From contig MNCI01003767.1 in assembly GCA_015680685.1 (NCBI GenBank), positions 278,977 to 342,976 of the forward strand: 64,000 nucleotides of DNA, in the 5' to 3' direction. Of this stretch, positions 23,066 through 34,700 are shown one piece after another. This DNA is from Gnetum montanum. Lineage: Eukaryota; Streptophyta; Gnetopsida; Gnetales; Gnetaceae. Made by a program: the position numbers and the translations under genes. Numbering within the stretch: position 1 is the first letter of the stretch; every line of letters begins with the position of its first letter. The notes beneath the pieces were generated by a model that did no database searches, was not told the DNA's origin, and saw only the letters and a program-made list of their open reading frames with translations.

Positions 23066-23194
23066 TGTGAATTTGTGTGTGATTTATTTGCAATTACTTC
23101 TTTCTAAAAGATATATCATCAAGGCTTTGTTATAGTGATCTTGGATGATGTAACTAATCTAAATAACTAGCATCATCCTTGGAAACGGTGCCAA

Positions 23195-24054
23195 TGATGA
23201 CTGGCGAGGTACCCCTACACTCAACCATATGAATACAAGCATTCACACATGATCTGGTTGAACTTCGTAGACAGACTAGTTGTGGTATCTAGATAGTTAC
23301 TCATTGATCATAGTTTGTTGTCTTCCCACCTAGACTAGTATTTGCTTTGTCATGTATGGTTTAGTCCAGAGTGAGGTGTATGATGTGGTCCTAAACTAGT
23401 GCTACTCCTAGAGACAATGGAAGTAACTTTGTTTAAGCTAATAGGGAATTGGAGGGGAGAATCTAAGCTAGCCTAAGCGTGATGAGCATCCATCCTTAAT
23501 CATCCATACACATCTTGGACCTCATGTACTACTTCTAGGATTACCAAGCGCATGTCCTAGCTCTGCTATTGGGATACCAAGTAGTCACACTTAAATGCTC
23601 GTGATTAAGTCATATTCATCCCTCATTTAATAACAGGAATGGTAAAGAAGGGTAAAGAAATATTAATTAAGAAAGCAATAAATAACAATAACAATTAAGA
23701 AATTAAAACCAAGTGAATGTTGCAATGATGAAGTAATCTCAATCATTATTGTTGGTCATGCGCATGTCCAAGTACATCACACTCGAATAAAGGTTCCATA
23801 CAATTACAATCATCACACTATGGGCATGCACTAGGGAAAGAGTTGAGAGGAACTAAAAATGAATAAAAAGACTCTACTTCTACACTTACTCTAACTCTAA
23901 CTTCTAACTTCTTTTTCCCATGTGCCCAAATGTGTATTTATAGGTTCACACAGGAATCACGATATCATGTATCTGATATCATTATTTAGGCTGTAATATC
24001 GCGTACCCGATATCATGGGTCCGATATTAGAGCCTAACAAATCATGGTTCATCA
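23195..24054 (-). repeat. Family A LTR of A3
   Basis: Minus strand starts TGATGAACCATG and ends CCAGTCATCA. TATAAATAC lies at 23936-23944 on minus, with GATATC words (CACGATATCATG, CCGATATCATGG) at about 23957-24025. Primer site at 23176-23193: TGGCACCGTTTCCAAGGA on minus. Confidence 0.85.
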
Positions 24055-24508
24055 CATAAGAATAAAGATTATTTTTTTTTCTTATTCAAATTTTCTATTT
24101 TTAACATTGAGAGAGCTTGGATTATGAAATCCAAGGAAGAGCCTCATTAAATTAATATCAAATTGGCTTGGAATTGAAGAAAATTGCATTCAAGTGGATA
24201 TTTCTCATCTTAATTGCAAAGAATCACTTCAAATTCTCATGATTAGGTGAATTGTCTCTTGCTACTTATTCAACTTATCCTAGGGTTTAAAAATTTTTCT
24301 GTTAATTTCTAAGTTTGTCATATATTTCTAGAATTTGAAGATAATTGTAGAATTGGACATCCACTAGCTTGCAATAGCTAGGATTTGAAGATCTTAATTC
24401 ATTTCTTATAAGATTTACGTATTCCTACTTTTATTCCTTGAGCATTCTTGAATATTTCACATTTCCTTGTAAAATTTTATGAAATTTATCTTTTGAACAA
24501 TTTTTGTC

Positions 24509-25740
24509 ATGCCTCCAAAAAAATAATATAGTTTGAGATTTGTTAAGAAACGTGAATGACATAAGAAAAGATCTCAAGGTCATTTTTGAGAAACTTAAAA
24601 AGATTGAAGAGAACAAAGGATATGCTGCCTCACCAAAAGAATCTAAGCAAGTGTATAATTCATGTAATTCTTCATCAAGACCTTCTTCAAGACATTCATC
24701 AATGACATCCCTTGAAGATGATCTTCTTTTAACAATGAAGACTTTGCAGAAGGAGAAGATCAAGGTGATGCTTTTCTTTGTGCTCCTAGTGTTGAAAATA
24801 AGTCTCAAGGTTTCATGTTTTCTTAAAAAGGAAAAAAGATTTCTTCTAAGCCTCAAAGGAAGCAAAGTGAAGGAAATGAAGTCACTTTTGCAAAAGCTTT
24901 CAAACATGCATCAAGAATACCACATGTTAAGGTCAACTCTATCAAGGGCATGAAGGGAAGTGAATCTTTCCTTTCTTAGGTTAAAATGATTAACAAGTAC
25001 TTTAAACATGAAGATGTAGAAAATCATCAAAAGGTGTCATATGCTAAAATCAAATTGGAAGGCATGACACTTATATGGGAGAAGGAAAGTCATTTTTACA
25101 AGATGAAAAATAACACTCATATCAAGGATTGGTCTTTAATGCAGTTCATGCTTAATCAAAAATTTGAGAAGACTCATCATAGATAAGAAGACATCCAAAA
25201 ATTAAAATAGCTAAGGTAGAATGATAAGAGTATGAAGAACTGCTACATGGATTTTTAGAAGCCTTTCTAGCTTACAAAAGTTCATTTGAATGACTATGAG
25301 CAAACATCGAACTTTCAAGGAGAACTCAAAAGGGAGTATTAACAAGAGCTAACCTTTTATGAGTCCTAAACATTACATGAGGCTATTGAGTTGGCTTTTA
25401 AGGCTAAGAAGAAACTCCAAGGCTAAAATAGAAATCCTAAATCTTTTAATGGCAAACACTCCAAAGATTCTAAAGGTAAGAAAGAAGCCAAGAAAAAGGG
25501 AAATGCCAAAGGAGACACCAAGGAGAATCAATAGAAGTCTAAGGAGAGCTAAGATTCCAAGAAAGACTACTCCAACAATGGAAAGAATCAAGGTAATAGC
25601 TATACATCCAAACTTCAATGTTTCAACTATTGTAGAGGGACACAAGCAATGGAAGTGTAAAAAGCAAAATATCTCCAAAGGAAAGGAACTTCAAACCTTA
25701 GAAAAGGGAAAATCCTCCAATGAAGGTAATTGAAGATATA
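24509..25740 (+). pseudogene. gag: Gag of E1
   Basis: MPPKK at 24509 then frame changes. The main frame gives NDIRKDLKVIFEKLKKIEEN, then KESKQVYNSCNSSSRPSSRH. About 24986-25186: MINKYFKHEDVENHQKVSYA, KLEGMTLIWEKESHFYK and DWSLMQFMLNQKFEKTHHR, the gag core (pattern A-K-x-KL-x-G-x-A-x-x-W). The C-terminal part has LHEAIELAFKAKKKLQG, a Lys/Ser-rich linker and a split zinc knuckle, with VSTIVEGHKQWKCKKQ near 25615-25670 in a shifted frame. E2 has the same order. Confidence 0.8.
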
Positions 25741-25779
25741 ACTAAAATCAATTCTTGCAACATTATGGAAATTATGAAT

Positions 25780-26110
25780 AATAATGAGGATCCTATGGGA
25801 AAACTACTCTTTAGGATTGACACTAGGTGTCTTGATAGTGGTAAATGGATATACATTTTGATTAATGGTGGTGCTATAGAAAATGTGATTTCTTAAAAGG
25901 CTATTTCTAAGATTAGCTTGAAGACATTTCCATACCCTAGGCCCTATAGAATTCATTGGCTTTCAAATAATTGAAGGAGAAGTGTATTTTGTCTTTCAAA
26001 ATTATGACAAGGTACATTATGTCATTCTTCCAATTGATTGTGTTGATGTCATTTTGAGAAGACCTTGTAACTTTAACAAGACTTCTTTTAGTGGTGCAAG
26101 AAATGTTTGA
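25780..26110 (+). pseudogene. Aspartic protease fragment of E1
   Basis: Plus strand: LFRIDTRCLDSGKWIYILIN then GGAIENVIS, where the active-site D-S-G is degraded to N-G-G. Further on GFQIIEGEVYFVFQNYDKVH and ILPIDCVDVILRRPC correspond to the C-terminal block of gypsy protease (LP.D..DVILG.PW). Several stops. Confidence 0.65.
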
Positions 26111-26249
26111 ATTGTATCAATTGAAGATGGAATACATGAATTAATTTCTATGAATTGATAACATTACAAGGAAAATGACCCTACAAATTCTACATTGATC
26201 TTGCTTAGTGAGCAAGACAAAGTTACATGATAAACCATTTAACCTAGTT

Positions 26250-29200
26250 TGCTTTAAAGTATTGTTTCTCTGAACAAGTGCAAAATATACATCTACATTT
26301 ATTTACCTTGCATCCCAGCAAGTGGAAAATAGAAACCGACAAACAAAACATGAGCTCCTGAAATAGGTACTCAATGCCATAGAATTTACGTTAAACCCCT
26401 CTGAACACAAAATCAATAGTCAAATTTGATGAACACCATGGATCAATTGGATGCACCCAAAAAGAATTAATTCTTCAGTTCTCCATGAATATTTAATGAT
26501 ACAACACCATTCACGGTAAAATGTGCCAACTAAAGAGATTGCAGCCTTCAAGTCGGCCGTTGAAGTTGGACCATTCATAATACATGTATACCTCTTGAAG
26601 TCAATGTCTTCCACGATGCCCCTAAAATCACAACTACTCTACACCAAATCTGGCATTCAATGAAACTTTTAAAAACTTACAAGAAATATTAAATAAATCT
26701 TTCCTCGGGTAATTCTACAATTTTTTTTGGAAAATTAACTTCACACCAATGAGGTGTTGGCATTGTAACCCAAGATTCGATTCTACCACGTAATATTGAA
26801 TTATAAATTAAAAAAGAATTATAAAAAGAATTCTAAAACTGGTGAGATATATTCAAGGAATCTAAATGATCCAAAGTGATGAGAAGTAAAACTTTTAGTT
26901 TCAGTATTTAAAATTTAATTTTAAAGGTTTCCTTTCTCAAATAAGCCAAGCCAAGGAGACCATAAATTCAAGGCTACCATTCCCCGTAAGATTTTGAATT
27001 AAAAGGTATCAAATGGCAAGTCCATTACCTTTGAATGTGGGCCGAGAGCACACAAGAGCACACAACACCATTGGGCATGTAAGTTATTATCTGGTACTTT
27101 CATAACTTGGCCATCATTGAAAAAAGTTAACGATCACACGGTATAAAATCATATGGGAGATTGATGCAAGAACCTTAATCCATGCATCTAGTTTGAGGGT
27201 TGACCGGACTTTCAACTCGGACATGTCGGCACTGAAATCCAGAACATACATTCCATCTATAATAGATTAGAAAAACAAAATTGACTGGTACCCTGTCCAG
27301 AAATGACAATTGAATACTTAAATATTGAATCTGAAGAACAACTATTCCTGCACAGGAACCGTAACTGCGATCGTCAGTCGGCTCGCAGTCGGTACTGGGC
27401 CTGAACATCTCATGATCAAGCCCACATTCATCTCGATATTCGGGCCGAAATATCAAAATTTCAATTTAGTCGGTACCTGCGTTATCTGCCAAATAACTAA
27501 ATGCTAAATGAAATGCGTTATCTGCCAAATAACTAAATGCTAAATGAAAAAGAAGTCAAACTGGAGAGACAGTGAGCGTTCAAACGCCCCAGGCAGGGTT
27601 TCCCCTGCCCACCAAAAACCATTGATCTTTATTATATTTTGGACCCACCCCGTAAGCGCACCCAGCGAGGTAAGATCCTTTGTCCATACACAAATTAATA
27701 ACTACATCAACATAAGAAATGACTGAAGCTTGATCAACATAAGAAATGACTGAAGGTTGTAAGAACGGGGCACAAATGGCATCCAGCGGGATTTTCCTTG
27801 GATGATTTCTCCCTCAATATTTTAATTTTACATAATAGAAAATAACAACTTAAATCTAAAGCTGTAAATTCCACTGGAATTCGTAGAAAGAGTATTGAAC
27901 GTTCTCAACTTCTATCGAAATTAACAGAAGAGTCTTCATACTTCTATGTGAATGAATACTCCTTCAAAATCAAAGCCAAACATGTTAGTACCCTAACCGT
28001 CCAGCCGTTTAGCATATCAAAATTTGGACTTCATTGCGTATTCACGTCGCGCGACAAGGAAGACAAAAACAAGAAGGTAAACTCCTCACTGGTACTCATA
28101 TCCTGTGATACAAGTTTCCCCTGGAATCTCACGCTGTCAGATAAGCATGCAATGTCAAATGTGAATGTTGCATATCCTGTGATAGAAGTTTCCACTGGAA
28201 TCTTGCTCTGTCAGATAAGCATGCAATGCCAAATGTGAATGTTGCATATCCTGTGATAGAAGTTTCCGAATGTTGCATATCCTGTGTGATAGAAGTTTCC
28301 GAATGTTGCATATCCTGTGTGATAGAAGTTTCCGAATGTTGCATATCCTGTGATAAAAGTTTCCGTTGCATATCCTGTGTGATAGAAGTTTCCGAATGTT
28401 GCATATCCTGTGTGATAGAAGTTTCCGAATGTTGCATATCCTGTGATAGAAGTTTCCACCGGAATCTCACGCTGTCAGATAAGTATGCAATGCCAAATGT
28501 GAATGTTGCAGACGACGCTGTTCAGACGATGCTGTTATACAAAGACAACACGAAATTCTTCCATCCTAACCACACTGCTGCTGCAGCATGAAACGAAATT
28601 AAATGTAAACCAAATAAGGAAGAGCAAGAATGCAAAAAGATGATGTATAATGAAAAACGGAAAACAATTTTGTATATACGAAGGAACTGTTTTATATGTC
28701 ACAACATACCCGAAAATCTTCGAGCACATAAAAGAATTGAAAACATTTCAACAAATTTTACTTACCTCGTGTTACGACTGAAGCTTTTAAAAGTACGGAA
28801 CATCATATCTATTGCATCATATCGAAATCTCACGTGAATAAACTAATCAAACGAACCAATAGCAACCCCGAAAACCAAGATGATAAGCAAATAATTAAAA
28901 AGCTCCAGTGCACATAAAACGATAAGGAAACTAAGATATGTAAAATTCGCAGAAGAAAAAGCGTATATAAACAATTTTTTCCAAACAGAGGAGAAAATTC
29001 TAGATATAAGCCAGATCCTACCATAAGCCTTAAAGGACAAGTATAAACAATTTCTTCCAAACAGAGGAGAAAATCCTATCTAGATATAAGCCATATCCTA
29101 CCATAAGCCTTAAAGGATAAGTATCGGACGGCAGAGGAAGCTAGGGCGCCAATGGGTTTAGTAGAGGATACAATATACTTATCAAATGAAAGCCTAAAAT

Positions 29201-29500
29201 TGCTAGAGTGCAGCAACAAAGAGAGCGCAGAGACTTACGAAAATCAGTAAAACCTGAATCACACATGCAGAAGCGAATATGTAGACTAGGAAGAGTTTTG
29301 AAAAAAGAAGACGAAAGAAAAATGATAAGAGAAAATGAAATAAAATGATCATTACCTGAAGAGAAAGGATCCGATGCTGCAGAAAAATAGTACCAATTTG
29401 CAGGCAAAAATACCGATTCAGCGACCGGCAATCACAGATGGAAATAAATGGGCAACACATTTTTGTCGCAAAAATGATACCGTTATGGAGTTAATGGTTT
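26250..29500 (-). CDS. Host-gene island: multi-exon gene of unknown function
   Basis: This stretch is richer in G+C than its flanks and free of retroelement motifs. On the minus strand four exon candidates chain with consistent phase: an exon ending at 27477 (phase 1), 27256-27174, 27090-27029, and 26621 to a stop at 26420. The three introns (27476-27257, 27173-27091, 27028-26622; 220, 83 and 407 bases) all start GT and end AG. Upstream are exon-like pieces at 29460-29356 and 28806-28766, each ending in a good donor. The product is not recognised; visible parts are GMYVLDFSADMSELKVRST, MPNGVVCSCVLSAHIQ and GIVEDIDFKRYTCIMNGPTS. Exons between 28766 and about 27550 are not resolved. It could be a working gene or a recently broken one. 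Confidence 0.55.
26420..26621 (-). CDS. Last exon of the host-gene candidate
   Basis: The acceptor reads GATTTTAG just before 26621. The first G completes an Arg codon with AG from the previous exon, and the frame then runs GIVEDIDFKRYTCIMNGPTS, TADLKAAISLVGTFYREWC and on to a stop (GVHQI end). No family recognised. The final ~25 codons could be beyond a real stop or splice site, as composition changes after REWC. Confidence 0.5.
27029..27090 (-). CDS. Internal exon of the host-gene candidate
   Basis: 62 bases. Acceptor GTACCAG before 27090, donor CAAAG|GTAATGG after 27029. Phase 0 in, phase 2 out. Encodes IITYMPNGVVCSCVLSAHIQ. The 83-base upstream intron is typical of short plant introns. 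Confidence 0.5.
27174..27256 (-). CDS. Internal exon of the host-gene candidate
   Basis: Acceptor TCTATTATAG before 27256, donor ATTAAG|GTTCTTG after 27174. The split first codon becomes GAT with the G that ends the upstream exon. Encodes GMYVLDFSADMSELKVRST then LKLDAWIK. The alternating hydrophobic pattern and absence of stops support coding. Confidence 0.5.
27477..27549 (-). repeat. Perfect 36-bp duplication covering an exon end and its acceptor
   Basis: Plus-strand units 27478-27513 and 27514-27549 are identical. On minus each unit holds TTTCATTTAG|CATTTAGTTATTTGGC followed by AGATAACGCA, that is, an acceptor plus the exon encoding FSYLADNA. The exon ends at 27477 with donor GCAG|GTACCG. 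Because 36 is a multiple of three, use of either acceptor keeps the frame. Confidence 0.7.
27706..27759. repeat. 27-bp tandem duplication
   Basis: ATCAACATAAGAAATGACTG followed by AAGCTTG (27706-27732) is repeated at 27733-27759 with one change (AAGGTTG). It lies in the host island, probably in an intron. Confidence 0.85.
28097..28508. repeat. Two-tier minisatellite: 74-bp and 27-33-bp units
   Basis: Starts of CATATCCTGTG fall at 28097, 28171, 28245, 28276, 28309, 28342, 28369, 28402 and 28435. The first two units and the last are 74 bp. The six between are 31, 33, 33, 27, 33 and 33 bp and equal the long unit with about 43 internal bases (the GGAATCTCACGCTGTCAGAT block onward) removed. Both strands happen to be open across the array. 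It lies between exon-like pieces of the host gene, so it is probably intronic. Confidence 0.9.
28766..28806 (-). CDS. Possible first coding exon of the host-gene candidate
   Basis: Two adjacent ATG codons (28806, 28803) open MMFRTFKSFSRNTR, ending at a consensus donor CACGAG|GTAAGT. The basic, Ser/Phe/Arg-rich start would suit an organelle-targeting peptide, but this is inference from 14 residues. Confidence 0.3.
28965..29120. repeat. Tandem duplication of about 78 bp
   Basis: Unit one 28965-29040 and unit two 29041-29120 share CCAAACAGAGGAGAAAAT, TCTAGATATAAGCCA and CCATAAGCCTTAAAGGA, with a few substitutions and a small insertion (CTAT). Confidence 0.85.
29356..29460 (-). other. Possible 5' untranslated exon of the host-gene candidate
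   Basis: A less AT-rich block on minus ends TTTCTCTTCAG|GTAATGATC, a good donor at 29356/29355. The transcription start was not identified. Confidence 0.3.
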
Positions 29501-30400
29501 GCGTGCTCATTATTTTTTCAGAATCTTTTTTGCTAATAGAATTGGCTAATTCTCAAATGGTTGTGAAAAATGAATGAGAAATGGTTGGATCATAAAGTTT
29601 TTATGCATCATCACTGTAATACTTTTATCACTTAGGAATGAAAAGTGGATTTTGATCCTTTTCTTTTGATAACTATGAAATTCTGTGTTGAATTGAATTA
29701 AAAAATCTCTCCTATTTTTCAATATGTTAAAAGTGATTGGTAGCAACATTGGCACAATCATAAAGACATAGTCAAAAACATTTCTAGATGATCTAGAGTG
29801 TAAATGCGATTTTGTAGAGATTAATTTACAGTAAAGAAAAATAGAATTAAAACTCAAACATGGTAATCAGTTTTTCCCAAAAACTACATACTATAACTTG
29901 TGAGAGGTTGTAACTATTGTTGTTGCAGGTCATGTTATTGCAATGTCTTATTTCTAATAAAAAAGTTGTTTTTGAGGAAAACAACCGAAAAGCAAACAAT
30001 GGTAGTTTTCAATAAGCACGTATGAAATCTTTTTAAACAAGTTTTCAACCTTTTACTAATCCTTCTAATTTTAAAGGTAATAATAAGCTCCTAATATTTA
30101 AAGAGAATTCCTTTTTAGAAAAAAAATTTCAGCAAGGACCAATTATGGAAATATTGATGCAAATAAATTCCATTTAGTTTAACACAAAAAGAAAAGGCCC
30201 ACAAATATTGCTTTCAGTTTAAATACCTCAAAGATATCTCATTCTCTTTCAACTTCTACTATTGTTACAAATGTTGTTTTTATCAAATAATGATTTTTTA
30301 CTTATTAGTGACATGGATTGTAACACAAATGCTAAGCTTGAAAAATCAAGGATGAGGGCTTCCTCCCCCACATCTAATGTTAGTTTTATTGTAGAATGTT
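29501..30400. other. No gene seen
   Basis: AT-rich sequence between the host island and the A4 LTR. A 100-codon minus frame (29857-29546) has no recognisable motif. About 29930-30250 may be old retroelement coding sequence, but no motif is firm. Confidence 0.35.
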
Positions 30401-31323
30401 TGATGAGTGGTGAGGTACCCCTACACTCAACCATACGAATACGAACATTCATGGACGATTCGGTCAAACTTTATAGATGAACTAGTTGTGGTTGTGGTAT
30501 CTAGATAGTTACTCATTGATCGCAATTCAATGTCTTTCCACCTAGACTAGTATTTGCTTTGTCACGTATGGTTTAGTCCAGAGTGAGGTGTATGATGTGG
30601 TCCTAAACTAGTGCTACCCCTAGAGACAATGGAAGTAACTTTGTTTAAGCTAATAGGGAATGGGAGAAGAGAATCTAAGCTAGCATAAGTGTGATGAGCA
30701 TCCATCCTTAATCATCCGTACACATCTTGGAACTTGTGTACTATTGTTGGGATTACCAAGTGCATGTTACTTAAGCACTCCTAGATATGCTACTGGGATA
30801 CCAAGTAGTCACACTTAAATGCTCGTGATTAAGTCATGCTCATTCCATGTTTAATAACAGGGATAGTGAAGGAAGGTAAATAAATATTAATTAAGAAAGC
30901 AATAAATAATAATAACAATTAAGTAATTAAAACTAAGTGAATGCTGCAATGATAAAGTAATCTCGATCTTTCTTGCCAGTGATGTGCATGTCCAAGTATG
31001 TTACACTCAAATAGAGGTTCCGTACAATTACAATAATCACACTGCAGACATGCACTGGGGAAAGAGTTGAGATAAACTAAAAATGAACAAAAAAAACTCT
31101 ACTTCTACACTTACTCTAACACCCCTTTTCCTGTGCTCCCAAATGTGTATTTATAGGCTTACACAAGAATCACGATATCATGTATCCGATATCATTATCC
31201 AGCCTACGATATCACATACTCAATATCAAGGGTTCGATATCAAGGGTCTGATGTCAAGGGTCTAATATTAACACCTGGTTTTCAAGGGTCTGATATTAGC
31301 ACTTAACAAACCATGATTCATCA
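30401..31323 (-). repeat. Family A LTR (3' LTR of A4)
   Basis: Minus strand runs TGATGAATCATGG to TCACCACTCATCA. TATAAATAC lies at 31147-31155 on minus, with GATATC words at about 31170-31300, here expanded into AAGGGTC(T/C)GATATC-like units. Minus-strand sequence entering it from 31340 reads GTAGGGGTA, a polypurine tract, so this is the 3' LTR and the internal part lies to the right. Confidence 0.8.
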
Positions 31324-31720
31324 TACCCCTACGACTGAATAACAACTCGTCCTTGAGTCAAAGAAAGTGAGCAACAAGTTCATTCAATTACAAACAGGGG
31401 ATATGTACGAGATTATTGAATGACCATGGACTGTTTCATGCTGCAATGTGGGACTAAACAAGATTTGGACATAGACACAAAAGACAAAACTTGTGGAACT
31501 CATGGGGTTCCTGGTGGTGGTGGCTCTCCATGGGTGCCTTTCCTTTGTTATGTGCTCCAGGCTTTTGAGATTGATACCATTGAAGAAGTGCCTAACATTT
31601 CTCCTCTTCTATTTAAGGATTATGAGTTGTCCATGCTGATGTTCCAATGTTTGATGGAGTTGACACTTCCCATGGACACGGTAGCTGTGGGAACACTTGA
31701 TTGGCCTTGACATTATATTT
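31324..31720 (-). mobile_element. 3' internal end of element A4
   Basis: Minus strand contains CTTTGACTCAAGGACGAGTT followed by the polypurine tract and the LTR, the layout seen at the 3' end of many plant gypsy elements. A 96-codon plus-strand frame (31420-31710) has no recognisable domain and is probably fortuitous. The element is cut off within a few hundred bases. Confidence 0.4.
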
Positions 31721-34700
31721 GACTGGCCTATGCTTTATGTTTATACCTTAAACCTATGCATGCTATGCTTATGGTTATTGTTTTAAAATAATTGGGTTTT
31801 AATTGTGTATTTAAGCTATCTGCTATGTGGATGCTTTCCTAAGATTTTTTTTTTATATTGTAGTTCAAGCATATATGCACTAAATCTTATCAAAGTTTTA
31901 AGTAATCAAGTATCAAGTACTATATAGGTCATTGACATATAAAGTTCTACATCCAGTATGTGATATGCTTATTTGTTATATGTTTGAAACACTTAGCTAT
32001 ACCTCTATATTTTATGCGATGTCTAGTTAGATCATTTTACATTTATTTTACCATAAAGTGATACTATAGAATAGTACCCTTAGATAGCTAATTTGGAATT
32101 TGAACCTTAGACCTTGCATAGCTTATAGCTATTATATAGCTTACATAGTAGTAATTAAAGGGTAATTGTATATCCAAACTTGAAAAAATATTATCTTTGA
32201 AACTAAAGTATATATTTTAATTTTAGATGTGGGACACACGTATTATATGGGCTTTAAACACCTATTAGTCAAAACTAACATGCCCATATGATTATAAATG
32301 CCTTACAACCCTTCTAGTAGAAATCATTCATTTGCTTCACCAATAAGAAATAGCTAGAGAGGGAGATCTTGTTGAAATAGGAGAATACGTCATAGCCCAA
32401 GCCTCTACATTCTTTCCATATCTACATGAATTTCCATTCTTTCCTTTCAGGTTTTTGATTCTAGATTTCTCTTAGATCTAATTATTAATCTTCTACCTCA
32501 ACTTAGAGTTGGAGTTATTTTAGGAGATCTTAGCCATGTAAGGATCTTATCATTGGCATTTCCTTTTTAGGTAGGAAACTTTATTACAATGTCTCTAATT
32601 CAAGCTTTTCTTCTCAAGTTTTTTGCAAAATTTGAAATTTTTGTATGCCATGGTTCTAAGATATGCATTTAGCTACATATTTTAGAAATTTGAGTCTGAA
32701 TCTATGTTTCTAATAATTTCGTGAGTTTATATGCTAAATTTTAGTTCATTTTGATCAAATATGAATATTAATTAATTCATTGTAATTTTTTAAGAAGGTA
32801 ATATTAGAAATTTAATTTCTATCATAATTTAGAGCTTTTGAACCTAATTCCTTGCAACTTACACTCTCTATAAAAAATTTCTAGAAGTATCAACCTAGAA
32901 AATTTGGTAATTTTTAAGGATTTTATGATCCTCATGCACTTTTTTGTAACATTCTTAAGGGTCATGACATTTCATACAAGTTGATAAAAATATTCAATGG
33001 CAAGAATGAATGAAGAAAGAGATCACTTGGATTGTCTCAGATACATGTAATTTTTGATAACTAGAAACATAGTTTCTAGTAGAAAAAAGAAAGAGATAAA
33101 TCCTCCACTAAAACTTGTATATCATTAAGGAATTTTGGAGTTGCATTTCAAGTTCAGTTATGAGTAAATTAGTAACTAATTCATTTAGTTATTTTTCCCC
33201 ACCACCTTGGGCTTCATTTATTTGAAAATTGCTCCTTACAAATATTTCTTATTTGGATAATGCATATGTAGGTTTCTTTTCTTAATATCTTTTGTTTTAA
33301 AGAAACATTAAGCCATCCTACAATCCTTGTGGTTGTAACCTTTGACCATGCTTCAATAATGAAGCAGCTCTAGCCTTTAACCTTGGTACAACATTTAAAA
33401 CAAATAATTCTTGAAAGTAAATTTATGTTATAGTTTTAATTTTGTCTAAAAAATTTTATTTTACAAAATGAGTAAACATTCCAACTTATGACATTTGGAA
33501 CTTAAGTGTGCATAATGTAACAACCCATATTTTGGAAATGCCTACGTTAGAATTCTTATTTATGCTTATACTCTCTAGGTGTTCTATATGTTGGTGTTAT
33601 TATTTTCAATTACACTTTACAATTAATTGGATTTAAATATTATGTTATTCTTCTTATGTATAATTAATTCTATGCATTATTAAATTATATTTTTAGCTAA
33701 TGTACACTAATTTGGTAAATGAGTATGATAGGATTTATCATGAAGGCTCTAGTTTGGGCATATAAGACATGTGATAACATAATTAGGTTTTATGAGAATG
33801 ATACCTTTATAAATTAAATTAATTATTTGCATGTGCTGATTTTATTTAAATTATTTTTTGTATAACTTTATTGGCTTTTGGAAAGTATACGTACGTTATG
33901 AGGATTAGATATAGTTTGCATTTATTAGAGATTTAAACTATAGAAATATAATCAAGGTTGCTAAGTTTGTGATTTTGGTATTTTTCCATTAAAATTCCAT
34001 ACTCCATTCTTTTAAAACTTTGAAATTTATTTTCTTGGAAATGGAAAAGTAGCTCAATTGGGGACTTGTGTCGGTGCTAATCAACTTTGCTAGATTGTGC
34101 ATATGTGCTTTCATTACGAGTGTGGTTGTCTTTGTGCATTACTTCATGGATTTATGCATCTTGACTCAATGAGTTGTCTTAGCATTATCTCATGGTTATT
34201 TTATCTATTATGTTTTTTGAAATGTTAACATGGTTGGATTTTGTTAGGAATTTTCAAATATTCATAGAATTAAGATTGAACTTGGTCTTACTTGGAATGA
34301 TTATACTTGTCTAAACTTTGTGCTTTATTTGTATGCTTTATACTAGTAGGATTTATTATTTTGATGATTTTTTGGAATCTAGGGTTTTATGAGAATTCAT
34401 TGTAGTAACTATTTTAAGCCTTTCGTATTGTACATTATTTCTATATTTCCATGTCATTAGATTTGTCTTTCTTTAGATCTAATTGGATTTGATCATTTCA
34501 TTAAATTTTGACTTACCATTGTTTTATGCTTTTTTGATGATTTTCTAGCATTTTTACCCTTTTTATACCTTCAAATTAATTGACATGTGTTCTCTCATAT
34601 TAAAGATATGTTAATATCTTCTATGTCATCTCTATCATGTCATCATTGTTTCCTATCAATTTCTAAATTTTTGGAAGTCATTTTGAGTTATTTTCCTTTC

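Larger units (their letters stand above)
22331..24054 (-). mobile_element. Truncated Ty3/gypsy element A3
   Basis: Minus strand: LTR 23195-24054, primer site, gag N-terminus and gag core, then loss of similarity at about 22330. No pol. Its right LTR edge lies inside the LTR remnant of element E1, so A3 inserted into E1. Confidence 0.8.
24055..26230 (+). mobile_element. Ty3/gypsy element E1: LTR remnant, gag and protease
   Basis: The last ~100 bases of an E LTR (24055-24155) match 62095-62196 in E2 (AAGAATAAA...CTTATTCAAATTTT...GAGAGCTTGGATT). Then come a decayed primer site, gag from 24509 and protease to about 26110. The left part of the LTR has been displaced by A3. Similarity to any element ends by about 26230, next to the host-gene island. 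No RT or integrase. Confidence 0.8.

Noticed and set aside
24431-24907. Minus-strand 158-codon frame
   Set aside because: It is the reverse of E1 gag, which has clear gag motifs on the plus strand.
28129-28591. Long open frames on both strands across 28.1-28.6 kb
   Set aside because: They follow from the minisatellite: short repeat units without stops keep several frames open. No domain or start context supports a protein.
31420-31710. Plus-strand 96-codon frame
   Set aside because: Lies antisense in the 3' internal end of A4 and matches no family I know. Chance is more likely.
33516-33536. TGTAACAACCCATATTTTGG as the start of a further LTR
   Set aside because: No matching end, primer site or second copy found in the window.
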